A stretch of DNA of 64,000 bases from Bolinopsis microptera (Eukaryota > Ctenophora > Tentaculata > Lobata > Bolinopsidae), in assembly GCF_026151205.1 (NCBI RefSeq), contig NC_087076.1, positions 13,439,675 through 13,503,674 of the forward strand, written 5' to 3'. A model generated the notes under the pieces. It made no database searches, was not told the origin of the DNA, and saw only the letters and a program-made list of their open reading frames with translations. Of this stretch, positions 1 through 13,800 are shown piece by piece. The translations under genes were made by a program, and so were the position numbers. Every line of letters starts with the position of its first letter. The first letter of the stretch is position 1.

Positions 1-180
1 AGCCATGATATGGCCGCGCATTGTATCACGTTTTGACCCCCATTGTCGTTTCACTATGTGTCGCGGCTACGCGATACAGCCGCGCCGCGCACTCTTGCGC
101 GGCAGGTCAACAACGTATGACAAGCCTTTGCTTTGTTTGTGAACACGTTCATTTGAAGATATTGATAAACAAAAAAAAAA

Positions 181-550
181 CAAGTTTTAGGTAAACAAGT
201 TTAAAATTTTGGTATTTATTAATAACAATCAAAACATATCATATCTTTAAAATAAAGCCACGCGTTGGTTGGCTACTTCACCTAACCATGTGTTTTTGCG
301 CCGCTGCGGCCGCGCTGGTTTCACAAGTACAAAGCTAAAGTAAAAACGGCGGGTGCGCGCTACTGCAAGCCCAAGGACTTTAGATAAAGCCAAAAGCGAG
401 TTGGCTACATCAAAGTAAAATAAATAATTTAAGCTTGAAGGTGCGTTCGCGTTGAGCATTTTCAAAAGCTTACGTGGCCCGGCGGCGATCACGTGATCAC
501 AAGGACCTAGCTGTGAGCGCCAAATTTTATTTAAAGTTTTTAAGAATCAT
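181..550 (-). repeat. Interspersed repeat R2, copy 1
   Basis: This stretch matches, in reverse complement, the sequence at about 4590-4800. Shared blocks include TTTATTAATAACAATCAAAA near 220 and TAATTTAAGCTTGAAGGTGC near 424, followed by a similar GGCGATCAC block. The outer edge carries a short tandem (GTAAACAAGTTT-like), as do other repeat ends in the window. It could be a LINE tail in minus orientation or one terminal inverted repeat of a 4.6-kb element. No coding sequence is convincing inside. Confidence 0.6.
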
Positions 551-1689
551 TCTATTACGAGTTATTTATGCTTTTGACTTATAGTAGAGCGGATTTTCAG
601 GTATTTCATTCATTCATACATAGTCGGTTAATAAAAAGTTGTATAATATTTAGAACTCACTATTGTTGAAACTATGAATTACGAAAACAGAACGCAGATA
701 ATGGACAATATACCGATAATGATATCAGAAACCCGAGTGCCGCATTGACTTTTCCGAATCCGTTTTTATCGAAGCTGCTCATTCACCAGGCAAAATTAAG
801 CCACAATAGTGGCTTAATTTTGGCATCTGTAATTAACCTAGCACGTCCAGAAGTTCTGAACGTTAACCACGTGACCCATATAATACTCCCATATGCACTG
901 CTTAGAAATAAAATTTATTGTTGTGAAAATTTATTGTTTCATTGAATACTTGGATAACTTTGGCACTAAAATGCACTGTTTTGAATGATTGCGTAATACA
1001 CACACTTGGTTATTGGGAAATGAGGTTAATTCTGTCACATTTTATAGACTTTTCACTTACCTACTTACTTATTGTCGAAATCATTCATATCAATAAATTA
1101 CTGTCATAAAAAAGGAATGATGTACACGTGATCTGAGATACCAATATCTCAATATCAAAAGGATAGTGTCTAGAAACATTCATAGTCCATGGTGGCAGGT
1201 ATCAAGTTAAACGAAGTTACACTGACTGGCAATGTATACGATTGCCGTCTCCCTCTCTCACCCCTGACCGCTATCAGGGTGCTCCTGAGGATTGAGAATC
1301 TAATCCTGGTGCGCATGTAACACATAATAGCCGCATAGTCTTCTCCTCTCTTCTGGGATAGTTTTTCAGCAAGTCTCTTGTGGTATCTTGTGGCTTGTGG
1401 ACCCCATCCGCCATTTGTTGAGTATATAAGTGGGGTAAATCTGCTTTTAGTTTGAAAAGCGGGAAAAATCCATATAAGGAGTATGGATGATACAGTTGAT
1501 TCTGATTCTAGAGAGGACTTTTGATATTAACATGGTCACAAAATGATGCGACGAAGTCAACATTTCTTGTCCCTATTTTGAAGAACTGTACCTCTGTTAG
1601 AATTCAATATTCTTTTAAAAATAAGATTCTGAAATTTTATGATTTTGTTCATAGAAGTCCCAATGGTCTTTCAATTTGAAATTGCGAGA
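551..1689. other. No gene recognised
   Basis: AT-rich sequence without a credible reading frame, splice-site-bounded exon or clear repeat of other parts of the window. The short open frame near 745-945 has no recognisable domain. Confidence 0.4.
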
Positions 1690-1905
1690 CGATGTAATAA
1701 ACTTCATATTACTGCGGCAGCTGCGTGCTGATAAATGTCCTGTGAATCAATCCACCCACTAGAGATGATAATATATTTTTGTGTTTGGCTGGTTTTAGGC
1801 CTGGGTGTGTGCCCCAGAGGTAAATCGGGTGCTAGTAAAGCTCTCACAGGCAACTGGCTCCTTTTGTCAACTGCTTTTGTTTTAAAGGGTGAGTAAATGC
1901 GATTT
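1690..1905 (+). repeat. Repeat R1, left half of a split copy
   Basis: It matches the reverse complement of about 55745-55950: a block with GCGTGCTGATAAAT, a block with CAATCCACCCA, and GTAAAGCTCTC...CAACTGGCTCCTTTT. In the 55-kb copy these blocks run straight on into the part that here lies at 3600-4080, so about 1.7 kb now separates the two halves. A further weak match to the CAGGCAACTGG block is at about 47550-47600. Confidence 0.65.
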
Positions 1906-2673
1906 TTACGACACATGTTTAGTGCTCTGTAATCCAAAAGTTTAATTACAGCAACAGTTTAGTCGAAGTTTGAAGTCTCTATCTACTTCCTTCACCCCGC
2001 TAGCGCTAAAATAAAAAATGACTGTATACGTCATGGTGTCTCCTCCATTAGCAAGCACTCTCAATTCTAGCTGTGTTTGTGTGTCTGCTACGTTTCTCCA
2101 AACTTTTGTTGTCTATGCTATGTTTATTTTCTTAGATTAACCTTTTATTTTCCCGATTAGCCACAAAACAAATATTTTGCTTGAAGGTTTAACAGAAAGT
2201 TACATAAATAAGTATACAATTACACGTCAGTGTCACACAGGAGACAAACATAAGGAAATAATGATAATTGAAAAGTTATTAAATCGAACAATGATTACTT
2301 TTTGATCCGTGACATCTGTTGATCAATCATAAGTTTCTTGTCAGGGGGTTTTAGCCCATGGAACGTCGTAGGAATGTCTTTAATGATATATGAGGTATTA
2401 TGTAAGTCGAAGGGAAGAAGAGTATAGTTTTTAATGTTTTCATCGACGTTCAATAAAATGGCTTTCTTAAATGTTAGATTGTCATATAGATTTCTATTTT
2501 TTAGGACATAGGATTTATTCGCTCTGGAGTAGGCTCTACATATATAGGTTTTCAGCAGGTTTCCTCCTTGTACGCAGAGGTTATTTTGAGAGGCTGCCTA
2601 CATTGTAAGGATAATCATTGTTTGCATTTCAAAACTGTGTAGTTTTGGCAAATACAACAGCTTCATGCTGTGA

Positions 2674-2916
2674 AATGACTCCAATTTTCCCGTGTGCAAA
2701 AAGATTTGCCGAGATATGGAAGGCAAAATTAAACCAGAAAGCCTGAGACACATTGCTTACGGAACTTTTTTGCAAATTTGCTGTCTTAGATTTATCGGAA
2801 AGGGTCGGAGATATGCTCTCCCATCATGTGTTGTGAAGAGGATAAGAGAACTATACCCTTCACCAGACGGTCACTATGCTGATTTTCAGCAAGGTGTAAT
2901 AAACACTAGGGTTTAG
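2674..2916 (+). pseudogene. P2X7 C-terminal-like domain fragment
   Basis: An open frame of about 80 codons follows a stop at 2671-2673. It resembles the cytoplasmic tail domain of P2X7 receptors, which also occurs alone in many invertebrate proteins. The recognisable pattern is LRHIAYGTFLQICC, then ALPSCVVKRIRELYPS, then GHYADFQ. There is no receptor part (no transmembrane segments or ATP-binding ectodomain) and I see no clear flanking exon. It lies inside the segment that separates the two halves of repeat R1, so it may be cargo or coding remnant of a mobile element. It could also be one exon of an unrecognised host gene. Confidence 0.5.
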
Positions 2917-3589
2917 AATAGCAATGTCAGATATTTACGGAATTATAATTTTACAGTTTTATAGTTTAAGCTTCATCGAACTTGTCACCTCTGCAAATTT
3001 CTTTATATTTTTACTTCAAGCACAGTTTCAACAGAAGTAGAAAATAAGACGGTAACTAAAACGAGAATACAGGCAAAATATACATGTTAGGGTATGAGGG
3101 CCAACAATGACATTATGAATTGCATATAAACTTAATAATAGTGAAACCGGCAAACTGACTTAAGTTTTTAATGCAGGAGAATCTCATATTGCTGTCCTTG
3201 CTGTACGGCAAGGAACTGAAACCGAGGGGTTCCGTTTAGGCCCTTCACACTTTGTTTCTGTCTGGTTCTAATATACCGTTACAATAATGACTTCAATATT
3301 AAGAGTATTTAAAAATTTAAACGAAATTGGAAATCTGAAATGCCTAAAAATAGTAAAATAAAGCAGCCACAAATCATATACAAAGACTGCAGTAACACGT
3401 AGATTGATAGTAGGCAGTAGAAAGGGAGACACTTTGACGTTCCGACTGAATTAGAGTAAGCAAGCGATATCTAGCGTAATTTGTGTGCTAGAAAGTTCGT
3501 TGTTTGATGTAATTACTTAGGAGACCATTCTGAATTCAAGGAAAGATATATGTTATTAATATACGAAAGTCAAATCTCACATTTACACG

Positions 3590-4080
3590 CCCTTTAAGTA
3601 CTAACCTACGTCTGGAACCAGAACGGGTATAATTGTAATATCCCACGAGGTCAGCATGCTAAATTATCTCGTTAAATTTCGTTTTTTCAACAATATTTAG
3701 AGTTTAGGCGCGGCACCGCGAATTTTTGGTGCGGTGCCGAGCGTAAGTTGCAGCCAGCAGCAAAAGAATTAAAAATAAATTTCCTTTACATATTTCCGAT
3801 CAGAATATTTTCGGTTATATTGACTGTCATGTTGATATTATTTAATTGATTAAATTTATTTTTGTATTTAAAAATGATGTAGAGTATTTACTATGACGTA
3901 GAATTATAGCTAGATCAGTATGGCCTATGCATGCGCGTCAGAAACCTGCAAGTTCTTTTTATTTGTTAGTAGAGCATCTTGGGCTATACTGGTTCTAACA
4001 AGTTTATTATCGGATGTTTACTTATATTTATTGTGATATTATTATTCATTGTAATGGCAATAAAATTCAAATTTGTATGT
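3590..4080 (+). repeat. Repeat R1, right half of a split copy
   Basis: It is the reverse complement of about 55225-55745. Shared blocks include CGGGTATAATTGTAATATCC (3627-3646), GGCGCGGC, and TAACAAGTTTATTATCGGAT (3998-4017), then CATTGTAATGGCAATAAAAT. The end near 4080 corresponds to the 55-kb copy's tandem (AAATTTTGTTTTACTT)n edge, so this looks like a 3' end in plus orientation. Confidence 0.7.
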
Positions 4081-4589
4081 TACTATATACAAAGGGAGAA
4101 GATATTTATAATATAACATAATATCTGTTACTACCATTCTACTGACACCACTATCTCGACTTCATTTTGTAATAGCGCCAAACAATATTTCTTTTAGTAA
4201 CAAATTCTTTGGAACAAATTTTTTAAATGTGTTCAATTTATTTTTTTTCTCAGTAATCATAAATTTGTTACTAAAAGTTTCGTCCCATAAAGCTGATTAC
4301 GATAATGTACAAATTATTTCAAAATAACGGATGCTTTCAAAGTTGCATTTTAAGTCTGAAATCGATAATTTGTTTGAACTTTTATACACAAATATTTCAA
4401 AAACGTTGAGGCCTGATTTTACACCTTGAACTCAGAATTCCGAGAAATCCTACTGTAAAATTATAATTACTAACTTCTAGCTTGATTGCATAGAATAATA
4501 ACACTATGTACTTACTGTTGGCCTTGGTATAGAATAATTTCTGTTTTGGCTTTATTGAGTATGAGTAACTTGTAGTGATCATGTATGAT

Positions 4590-4800
4590 TTCTAGAAACT
4601 TTAAATTAAATTTGGTGCTCACAGGTCCTCATGATCATGTGATCGCCGCATGAGGTTCTGTAAATGCGCGGGGCACCTTCAAGCTTAAATTATCCACCTT
4701 ACTGAGGCAGTCAACCAACGCACAGCTTTATTTTTATGATATGATATGTTTTGATTGTTATTAATAAATACCACAATTTAAATTTGTTTTCCTATTCGAA
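4590..4800 (+). repeat. Interspersed repeat R2, copy 2
   Basis: Reverse-complement partner of 181-550. The shared blocks appear in the opposite order and orientation. It ends about 80 bases before the start codon of the transporter gene, so it may lie in that gene's promoter or 5' untranslated region. Confidence 0.6.
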
Positions 4801-4880
4801 TTTTCAGGTGTCCTTGATATTGAAACCCCTGTATTGTAATGATTGTAATGATTTGTTGACACAAACTATTATTCAGAAAT

Positions 4881-7800
4881 ATGGCATCATTAGCAGTGTC
4901 CACATCTGATGATGAAATGAAAGAGAAGAAAAGACGGATATTTACCCCCCATTTTTACTTTTTCCTCTGGTGTGGCTGTATTGCTGCTCAGTCTATGTTA
5001 GTCTCAGGCTTCTTGAACGTTGTTCTGACCACCATCCAAGTGGAATTCCAGATGTCAAGTGCAAAAGCAGCATTGTTCCCCAGTAATTATGATATTGCAG
5101 TAGCTGTGACAGTGCTTGTTGTTGCTCATTTTGGTAGTTCGCACAAACCAAGAACTTTGGGCATTGGAATGATCTTGCTGTCTACAGGAGCCTTGTTCTT
5201 TGCACTTCCTCATTTTATATATGGAAGAGACAATATAGTGGAAGCAAAGAACTCAGATAAAATGTATTTATGTGAAACATCAGATTCCACAAATTCAGAA
5301 ATTAAGAGTGACTGCCTTGACGAAACGATGGGTAATTCTGGTGCTTATACATTATTAACAATTGGTTCAATTTTAATTGGGCTTGGTGCTTCACCTGTGT
5401 ACACGGCTGGTACCACTTTTTGTGATGAAATCTTTTCACCTCTAAAAGTGAGTGTATATTTCGGAATATCTTATGGAATCGGTGCCGTAGCTCCAGCTGT
5501 GGGATACATTCTGGGTGGACTATTTCTGGGATTTTACAAAAGTCTGGGTGAACCACCAGAAGGTTTGACTGTAGATAATGCAAACTGGGTGGGGGCATGG
5601 TGGCTTGGATTTCTTATCTGTGCACTTATTGGATACATTTTCGGATTTCTCCTACTCTTGTTTCCTGCACAGGTACGTCTGGAATGTATCATGTTTAAAG
5701 TCTCAAATTTCTTGCCAATTCAGTGGAATATTAAGTTCGGCAATGAAAATAATATGAAATAACCTTTCTATTGCGGATATATGATAAAATTTGAAGTCAC
5801 ATTCTTTGATTAATCCTGCAGCTACCAGAGTGTGAAGACGTGAAACGAAAGAAGCTTGAGTTGAACATCCAAATTGCAAATGGAGAGGAGGTAAAATCGA
5901 TTTATTTAAGTTAACCATCACTCTGCAATACCTTTTTTCTCCCATGGTCTTTACCTGCCTCCGTCATTTTTTCCTGTCAAATAACTCGATTTTTGACGGC
6001 ACTGAATGCAGCACAGTGTGCCTGCATGCTTTCATGAGTGATTTTCATGAATTGTCTTTACACATCTCCTACACACCCCCCCCCTTGTGGTATGTTTGTG
6101 ATTTTGCCTCTGATCAATAATAGCATTCTACATTCTTAGGCCCCTACTAATGAGGCTGCTACCGTTGCTGAGGTGAGAGAGACAGCTAAAACCTAGCTGG
6201 GGTTATATACGTCTACTGCATGCTTGCTAGATGTGGTTTATTTTATAACCCTGTTTTTTTGTTGTTGTATGCTATATTGTAGTTCTGGTAATTCATGTTT
6301 TCTATGTAAAGATCACTTTTCAGTGTGCGTTCTTGGATTAGCTTGTCAGTGTTTCCTATTGATTATTGACTTGTTAAATATTGGTACAATGTATAATTAT
6401 ATATCATGTAGCGCAAATTAGTTGATAAACTTTCGTGTGCTGATTAAAATGAAACTTTAGTTCAAGGGTAGATTCGATGTCACACCTGTAACTTTCATGT
6501 ATGTAATCTAAACATCATGTCATTGTCTTGATACTAGAATGATGGGAAAGTTTTCCTATACTTGATATGTTTTACAGGGTGTTTCAAAAACCCTGCAAGG
6601 ATGTACGAACAATGTGAGTTTGCCTGGCCACTCTATAGTCCTGATTTAAACCCTTTGTGTCTTCTCAAAAAAAGTTCTTTCCTCTTTAGGTTGATTTAAG
6701 CCCTTAAGTCTGTAAAGCCTTGTTTATAAGAGATCCTGTGCCCAAAAGTGTCGAAGAACTGAAAAACGCCTCTAGAAAAGAAATTAAACCGCAATAAAGA
6801 AGTTTTTGCGTCAGTATGTGAAATCTTTCGTATTCAACAACTTTTGAAACTTTAGTTGAAGGCTAAATTCGTTGTCACACTTGTAAATTTCATGTACAAT
6901 GTAATCTAAACGTCATGTCGTTGTCTAGATTAGAATAATGGGAAAGTTTTCCTATATGTTTGCCTTGTTTATAAAGATATTGCAAGACAACACCCTGTAG
7001 ATTTGTAGCCAGCTGGTAGTAGCGAAGTGGTCACGGTCATTAACTGAAACAATAGCTCCTGGCTTTTAAATGTGTTGTAAGAACTGCAGCAATCAGTACA
7101 ATATAACGTATTATCCCTAAATGCAAATTTCTCTTTGTTAAATTTGATATTAAATAATCAATTTTAATCCTTTCAACAAAAGCATATGATCGCATTTTTA
7201 TTAAAAAACGAAAAAGCAAATTATATTAAAGATCCTCCCATAAGAATTGACCAGTTTTTTAATGAATGGCTAATATTTTAGTGAGATTCTATACATTGTA
7301 TACATTGTGAACATTGTACTGTATTTGAGACCAGGTTTATCTAGAGTGAATTAGTTGCACCAGAAGCTGAAATGCCAAATCGATAAGAAAAATGAACAAT
7401 CACATTAAATCAAATCAGTCCAATCATCTTACGAACATGTCTTCCAATTATATCCTCATTAAAATTAAGCATGCTTAACGCTGATATTTACCAATCACAT
7501 TCCACATAACTAAATCAGTGGTATTTAATTGTAAAGCTTAAATAGAGATACTTCCATTTCAGGACCATACGTTCCTGGCCCTGCTAAAAGACATGCTCCC
7601 CCTTCTCAAGGGAGTCCTCATGAACCCCGTGTTCGTTCTGATAGTTCTTGGGTCTATCACTGATTCTCTGATTATCTCCGCTTTTGCTGCGTGGCTACCA
7701 AAGATGGTAGAGTCCCAGTTCGGGTTAGTACAAGTAACAAGTTGACTAAATAAATATTAATTGTATTCTGTGAGATATAACAGGGATCTGATTTAGACAT

Positions 7801-10800
7801 AATCGAGTTTGAGCCTTAAAATCCCTATTTAATGACTTAAGAGCTATCCTGAATCCATTAATTATTATTTTACCAGAGTTAAGATTTTGATTGTTGGAGG
7901 AATATTATAATATATATTTTAAAGGTTACGTAGTGATGGTGAATAGTGATTTTAAATACTAAACATAATGACCTTGCTTATTTGTGCCCCACAACCTCAG
8001 CCTGTCCCTATTATGCCCCAGTTCTAAGTGCTAACCCTGAAACATACCATTGTTGAGGGTCCGTGGCTATATAATATACTATAATATAATATAGTGTAGT
8101 CCAGTGAAGACACAATTATAGGGGAGAACATTGTAATTTAAATGTAACAATCCAAGAGATATGATAAACTAAACATCCAGAGTGTTCTGATTACTCTGAA
8201 AGATTAGTCGGTACGGAGATCAGATAAATAAAAAGATAAAACCAGTGGCACAATGGTGGCCTAAATTATTGTTTCTAAACGACGCGATAATCGCCTCTTT
8301 ACATAGTACCCGTCATTGTTAAAGGCGTGGCACTGCAAAAAACGACAATTTTCTTCAGAACATTATTCTTCATTAACAAATCACACGATAAGCTACAATA
8401 TGTAGCCATGTTTATTCCATATGAGGCATCTGAGCCATGTTGATTGAGTGAGCTGATGAAGAGTAGCGCTGCGTGTGATGGCGTACCCATGGTTACCGGG
8501 TGTAATATGTGCAGTAGAGACTACTTCTCATATCCTGCTTGTCTGGCTTTATAACCCAACATTTGAAGTATTCTATACAACCACTGACAATAAATCATGA
8601 TAAAGCTTTGTTTCTCCTTATTATGTCATTAGCCGATGATATTATATATATATATATTGAACTTTTACATGATCCCACTGTTTTTTTTTTTCAGAGTGTC
8701 AAGTTCTATAGCAGCCTATATAACCGGAGGTGTGACAGTTCCTGGAGCAGCGGGAGGAATTATAGTCAGCGGGATTATAGTCAAGGTTTGTCAAATAATG
8801 TAGCTTACAATATGTTTATCAGGCATGTAGTGTTAATTAATGTTGGAAATCCTAAAATATGTCTGAGAGGTCTCTCGTTACTTTCTTCCCAATATCATTG
8901 TTAACCGTGTAGCTGTTAGTGTTAGTCATGATAGCTCCCTCATAGAATATAATGTAATACATCCTTACTCCTTACACTTGAGCAAGTTAGGACATCAGGA
9001 TCGGCCAGGAAGCGACTTGAAGACGTTTCATGGTTTTTATTGCTCAGTATGACATAACTTTTCCTTACGATTTGAACCAGGGGCTAATGATAGATTAACA
9101 AATTCACAGTCGATTATAGAAGGATAACCCTCTAACTTTTACACTAATATGATCTGTATTTTGGTAATGCGTTCTGCAAAATGAAACGGTTAAATTCTGG
9201 CTGCGCATGACTCCAAAATATGATTTTATACGTAACTGTATTTAGGTATCTTCTCAAACGATTAAAGCGAATGACCGTTAGTGACGTGGAATTTCAACCA
9301 GGACATTTAAGAAATTAAGCGGAAATGATATTACTGATGTTTTCATTGCCATTTATCCTGTTATAATTTATATGGCATCTTTCGATATGTGGCATCTTCC
9401 GTTAAAGGCTTTAAGTCTACTTTAATACCAAAAATATAATATTAATATGATATCCAAAGCTTACATTAAAAAATATATATTGTTACATATAATGCTGTTT
9501 CTTAAGAAAGATAGGTTCACTTTGTCGACACAAATAAACAATCACATTTTAGTCAACATGAGGCTTCTGCATTTTCAACTATCGTACAGTTATAATGTAC
9601 ATTGTACACTGTAGAGTGTAGGTGTGTTATATTAGTATTACGTGTATCATACCACATAATTCTAAAATATCGTTATATAGTACACACAGTATGTTACTAT
9701 ATAAATTAATTGAAAACCAGCCGGTCATTCGTCGTAAATCTTCAAAGTAATTTAATAATCATCCATTCCTTGTCAGTCGACGATCTTTAACCCTTCCTCA
9801 AAATCAAAATTAGAACCGAGGTTATTGTATTTTAAACTTGCGAAGTGTTTTATACCTACAATTATTTCGTATTAACGCTAAGTTAAATTCAACACACGGT
9901 CGCCATCACTATAATTTGATAATATGCAGTGGTTAGCGGTTTTATATTTAACTATCATGTGGTTTTATAGTTCAAGTTAAAAATTAAAATGGTCCTGAAA
10001 GTAAACATAAAACAAGACACGAAGTAAACTGAGTGTTGTTTATCTTAACCACATACACAATGTACCATCTTACAAATCAACCACACACCATTTCATACAC
10101 ACATAATTCTAACATCGACACGAAACTTGCCAAGTCTACAAGACAAGTTGCCTGATATGATGTAACATTGATAATCTTAATATCATGCATTGCATGTCCA
10201 TACTCCATGGTTATTAACAAAATAGCTTTTTGATAGCATGTACTTTTGTGTCTCGTTACTTGCTAACGATAAGAAACGTCAACCGCAGCTGCTTTTCAAG
10301 ACACTTACAATTTTAAATATAGCTTGAGGGGACATCGTATTGAAGGGACCTCGTATTGAGGGGACCTCGTATTGAGGGGACCTCGTATTGAGGGGTCCTC
10401 GTATTGAGGGGTCCTCGTATTGAGGGGACCTCGTATTGAGGGGACCTCGTATTGAAGTATTGAGGGGACCTCGTATTGAGGGGACCTCGTATTGAGGGGA
10501 CCTTGTGATGGTCAGAACGCAATTTGGTGATGTTGCTCTGACATTTGACCACATTATGCAACAGTTGTGTTACTTAAAGACTTATAAAATATTGTGTGTG
10601 GTAGGTAATTGTGAGTGGCTATTAAGTTAATACAAAAACCTCGAGATGCTCTTGGTATCTAAGCGTGACCAGTATGTTCCTGAAGTTACAAAAATGTTGC
10701 AAATCATTCTCCTGTTTTGTTAAAAGATAACCTTAAAACTTTTCTTTAAAATATCAAACACCCGATGATACGTAACGTATGCAGAAATTTATTTGATAAT

Positions 10801-13800
10801 CTTGGGGCAGGATGCAAAGAAGCATCCTTAGTTTCGCTTAGTGATGACATTTTAGAAAGATTAACGGAATTGTTAAGTCAAAGAAAATCTTTGTTTGGTT
10901 TAAAAAGTTAATAGAATTAGATTTTACACATCAATTCCTTATAATATTTTAAAATACGTTATATTTTTAAATTTCATTAAACGATAATTCAAATCCCAGA
11001 ATCGAAATGCCCTTCTTGAAAACAAAGATGATAATTCCTCCATAGTCATACACAAAACAACACAGCAGATTCTAGTTCGACCTCAACCGGCAAAAGCCGC
11101 CAGCAGCGAGACAAGTATGTTCTTAAAAGAAGAAGAAGAAAACTTAATGTACGCATTAAAGCCCTCACCGAAAGAAACCCGTCTTCTCAAAACATTGCTA
11201 AGTTGAGTAAAGAAGTGAGCCTACTCACATTTGAAATTAGCGAACTGATTACTAAGCAATTGAATGAGAATGAAGCTAAAGCTGTAAGCACTATCAAAAC
11301 GAATCCACGCTTCTTTTACAGCTATGCAAAACGATTTGCTAAGACGAAGTCGTCTGTCTCCCCCATCAGAGATAATAGTGGGACTCTGAAAACGGACGCA
11401 ATTGACAAAGCAGAGCTTCTCCAGGCGCAATACGTCAAAGTATTCAGCGACCCCAACGCCGCCAACGTCGACGCATGCCTTGCTGGACTAAACCCCGTCC
11501 CAGATAGAAATCTGGACAGCATAACCTTCACTGTGGACGACATAGTAGAAGCCATTAAAGAACTGGATCCCTACTCTTCAACTCCTGATGGAGATATCCC
11601 AGCTAAAGTTCTCACAAAGTGTAAGGATAGCCTTGCAGTCCCTATATTTTTACTTTGGCACGATTCGTTTAGATCAGGAGTAATACCACCAAGTATGAAG
11701 ACCCAGTATATAACACCAATATACAAAAAGGGAGACCGCACATCAGCAGCCAACTACCGCCCAGTCTCCATCACGTCTCATCTAATCAAGATTTTCGAGA
11801 GAGTGCTAAGAAAACACATCGTCCAGCACATGGAATCAAACAGCTTTTTGTCTCCGCACCAACATGGTTTCCGTAAAAAAAGGAGTTGCCTCACTCAACT
11901 TTTGGACCATGTAGACAATATTCTGAAGACCCTCAATAGTGGCGATGAAGTGGATGTTATATACCTTGATTACGCCAAGGCGTTTGACAAAGTGGATCAC
12001 AACATTCTTCTAGCTAAAGCCAAACGCTACGGTATCACGGGCAAAACTCTACAGTGGCTTGCTGAGTTCTTAAAGAATCGCCTGCAGACAGTGGTCGTCG
12101 AAGGAGAAAAGTCGTCCTTCCAGATTGTGATAAGTGGTGTCCCACAGGGAACTGTGTTAGGTCCAATCTTGTTTATTCTGTATATAGATGACCAACTGGA
12201 CACGTTATTAACTGCTCTTGGAAAGGTCTTTGCTGATGACACGAAGCTTATAAGCAAAATTACTGATTTAGTAGCAAGGTGTTTGCTTCAAGAAGATCTG
12301 TTTAATGTCATCAAATGGGCCCTGCAAAATAACATGCAGCTAAACGAAACCAAATTTGAAGTTATCAACTACAAGCTGAATAAATCCCTGCTATTGAGAG
12401 AACTTCCCTTCTCCAACGAAGACTACAGCTACAGCTCAACAAACGGGGAAATTATCGAACCAACGCAAACAGTCAGAGACCTTGGAGTACTCCTCTCAAA
12501 TGACTGCTCATGGACGCCCCATATCCATCAGATGCTGAAAACTGCTAAGAAAATGGCATCGTGGGTTTTCAGTGTCTTCAGTGACAGATCACCTTTCCTG
12601 ATGCTCACCCTTTTCAAAACAATGGTGAGGAGCAGGCTAGAATACTGTTGCCCGGTCTGGAACCCCAGCAAAATCACCGATATAGAAGCAATCGAAAATG
12701 TTCAGAGGAACTACACTCGCCGTATCATAGGTTGTCAGCAATTGGACTATTGGGACCGTCTTAAGAAGCTGAACCTGCTCTCCCTGCAGAGGCGGAGAGA
12801 GCGATACATCCTGATCCATACATGGAAGATGGCAAACGACCTTGCTCCAAATGACATCAACATGGTATTCAAGGAAAACGCTCGACATGGCATAAAAGCC
12901 ATAGTCCCACCACTGAACAACAAATCGCAACGATCAGTGGCCACTCATTACGAGAATTCCTTTGGAGTGAATGCAGCGAGACTATGGAACCTCCTCCCAC
13001 GACAAGTGAACATTTTAACTGCTCTAGGACCCTTCAAGGTATTACTTGCTCGATTTTTGGAGACGTTTCCCGATACCCCGCCAACCAAAGGATACACCGC
13101 CATCACCAACAACTCACTCCTGGAATGGAATCTACAGAAAGATCTGAACCAGGAATGAATGGAGGACGTACTAGTTACTGTTGTCCAGAAGCAATCCCTG
13201 CCAAACCAACCTAAAGTACCTAAAGTAAGTAAGTATTTTTAGCGAATATCATTTTTAACACCGACGCATGCACAGATTTTGCGATTATTTTGGTTCAAGC
13301 CATTGTCCGAAATTCGATCCGAGGGCGAGCGATAAATTCTCCTTTAAACGTCCTCTGGGTGTTCACATTATCAAGTTGTCTGAATGAACATTATTTAATT
13401 ACGTTACTGGTGCCACCTAGTACCAGTGCTAGCCCAGTCACCTCATGATGAATCGCACATACATTACAAACTAGACTAAATGATACAGCCGTGCCCTGGG
13501 CTCGTCTGACCCCTTTTAATTTTAGGGCTCGAACTTTGTCTGTCACTTTTAATTTTAGGGCCGATAGAGAAGACAGCGTAATAGTATAGTATACGGAATT
13601 TAACAAAATTTGAGACAATCTTATCGGGTCATATGCTCAAATTCGGTAATATTAAATTCTTCAATGAAGTATGGAGGAAAATACAGACAAATTCTGTGAG
13701 CGTTAAAGCGACTGCCGAGATCATTGGAGCCGTTTTTCCAGACTTTGAGAGTATGACTCTAAAATTTACAATTATTACGCTATATATACAACAATATTGA

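Noticed and set aside
5703-5945. Minus-strand 80-codon frame over SLCO exon 2
   Set aside because: It is a shadow of the transporter exon and intron.
10328-10503. CRISPR-like array
   Set aside because: Units are head-to-tail without spacers, and the sequence is eukaryotic.
10279-10561. Two repetitive minus-strand proteins over the minisatellite
   Set aside because: The frames exist only because the 16-bp unit lacks stops; there is no codon-level constraint or domain.
10759-10911. Short frame of about 50 codons reading DDILERLTELLSQRKSLFG upstream of the LINE
   Set aside because: It is too short, without a domain match I can name or proper splice framing; it may be coincidence.
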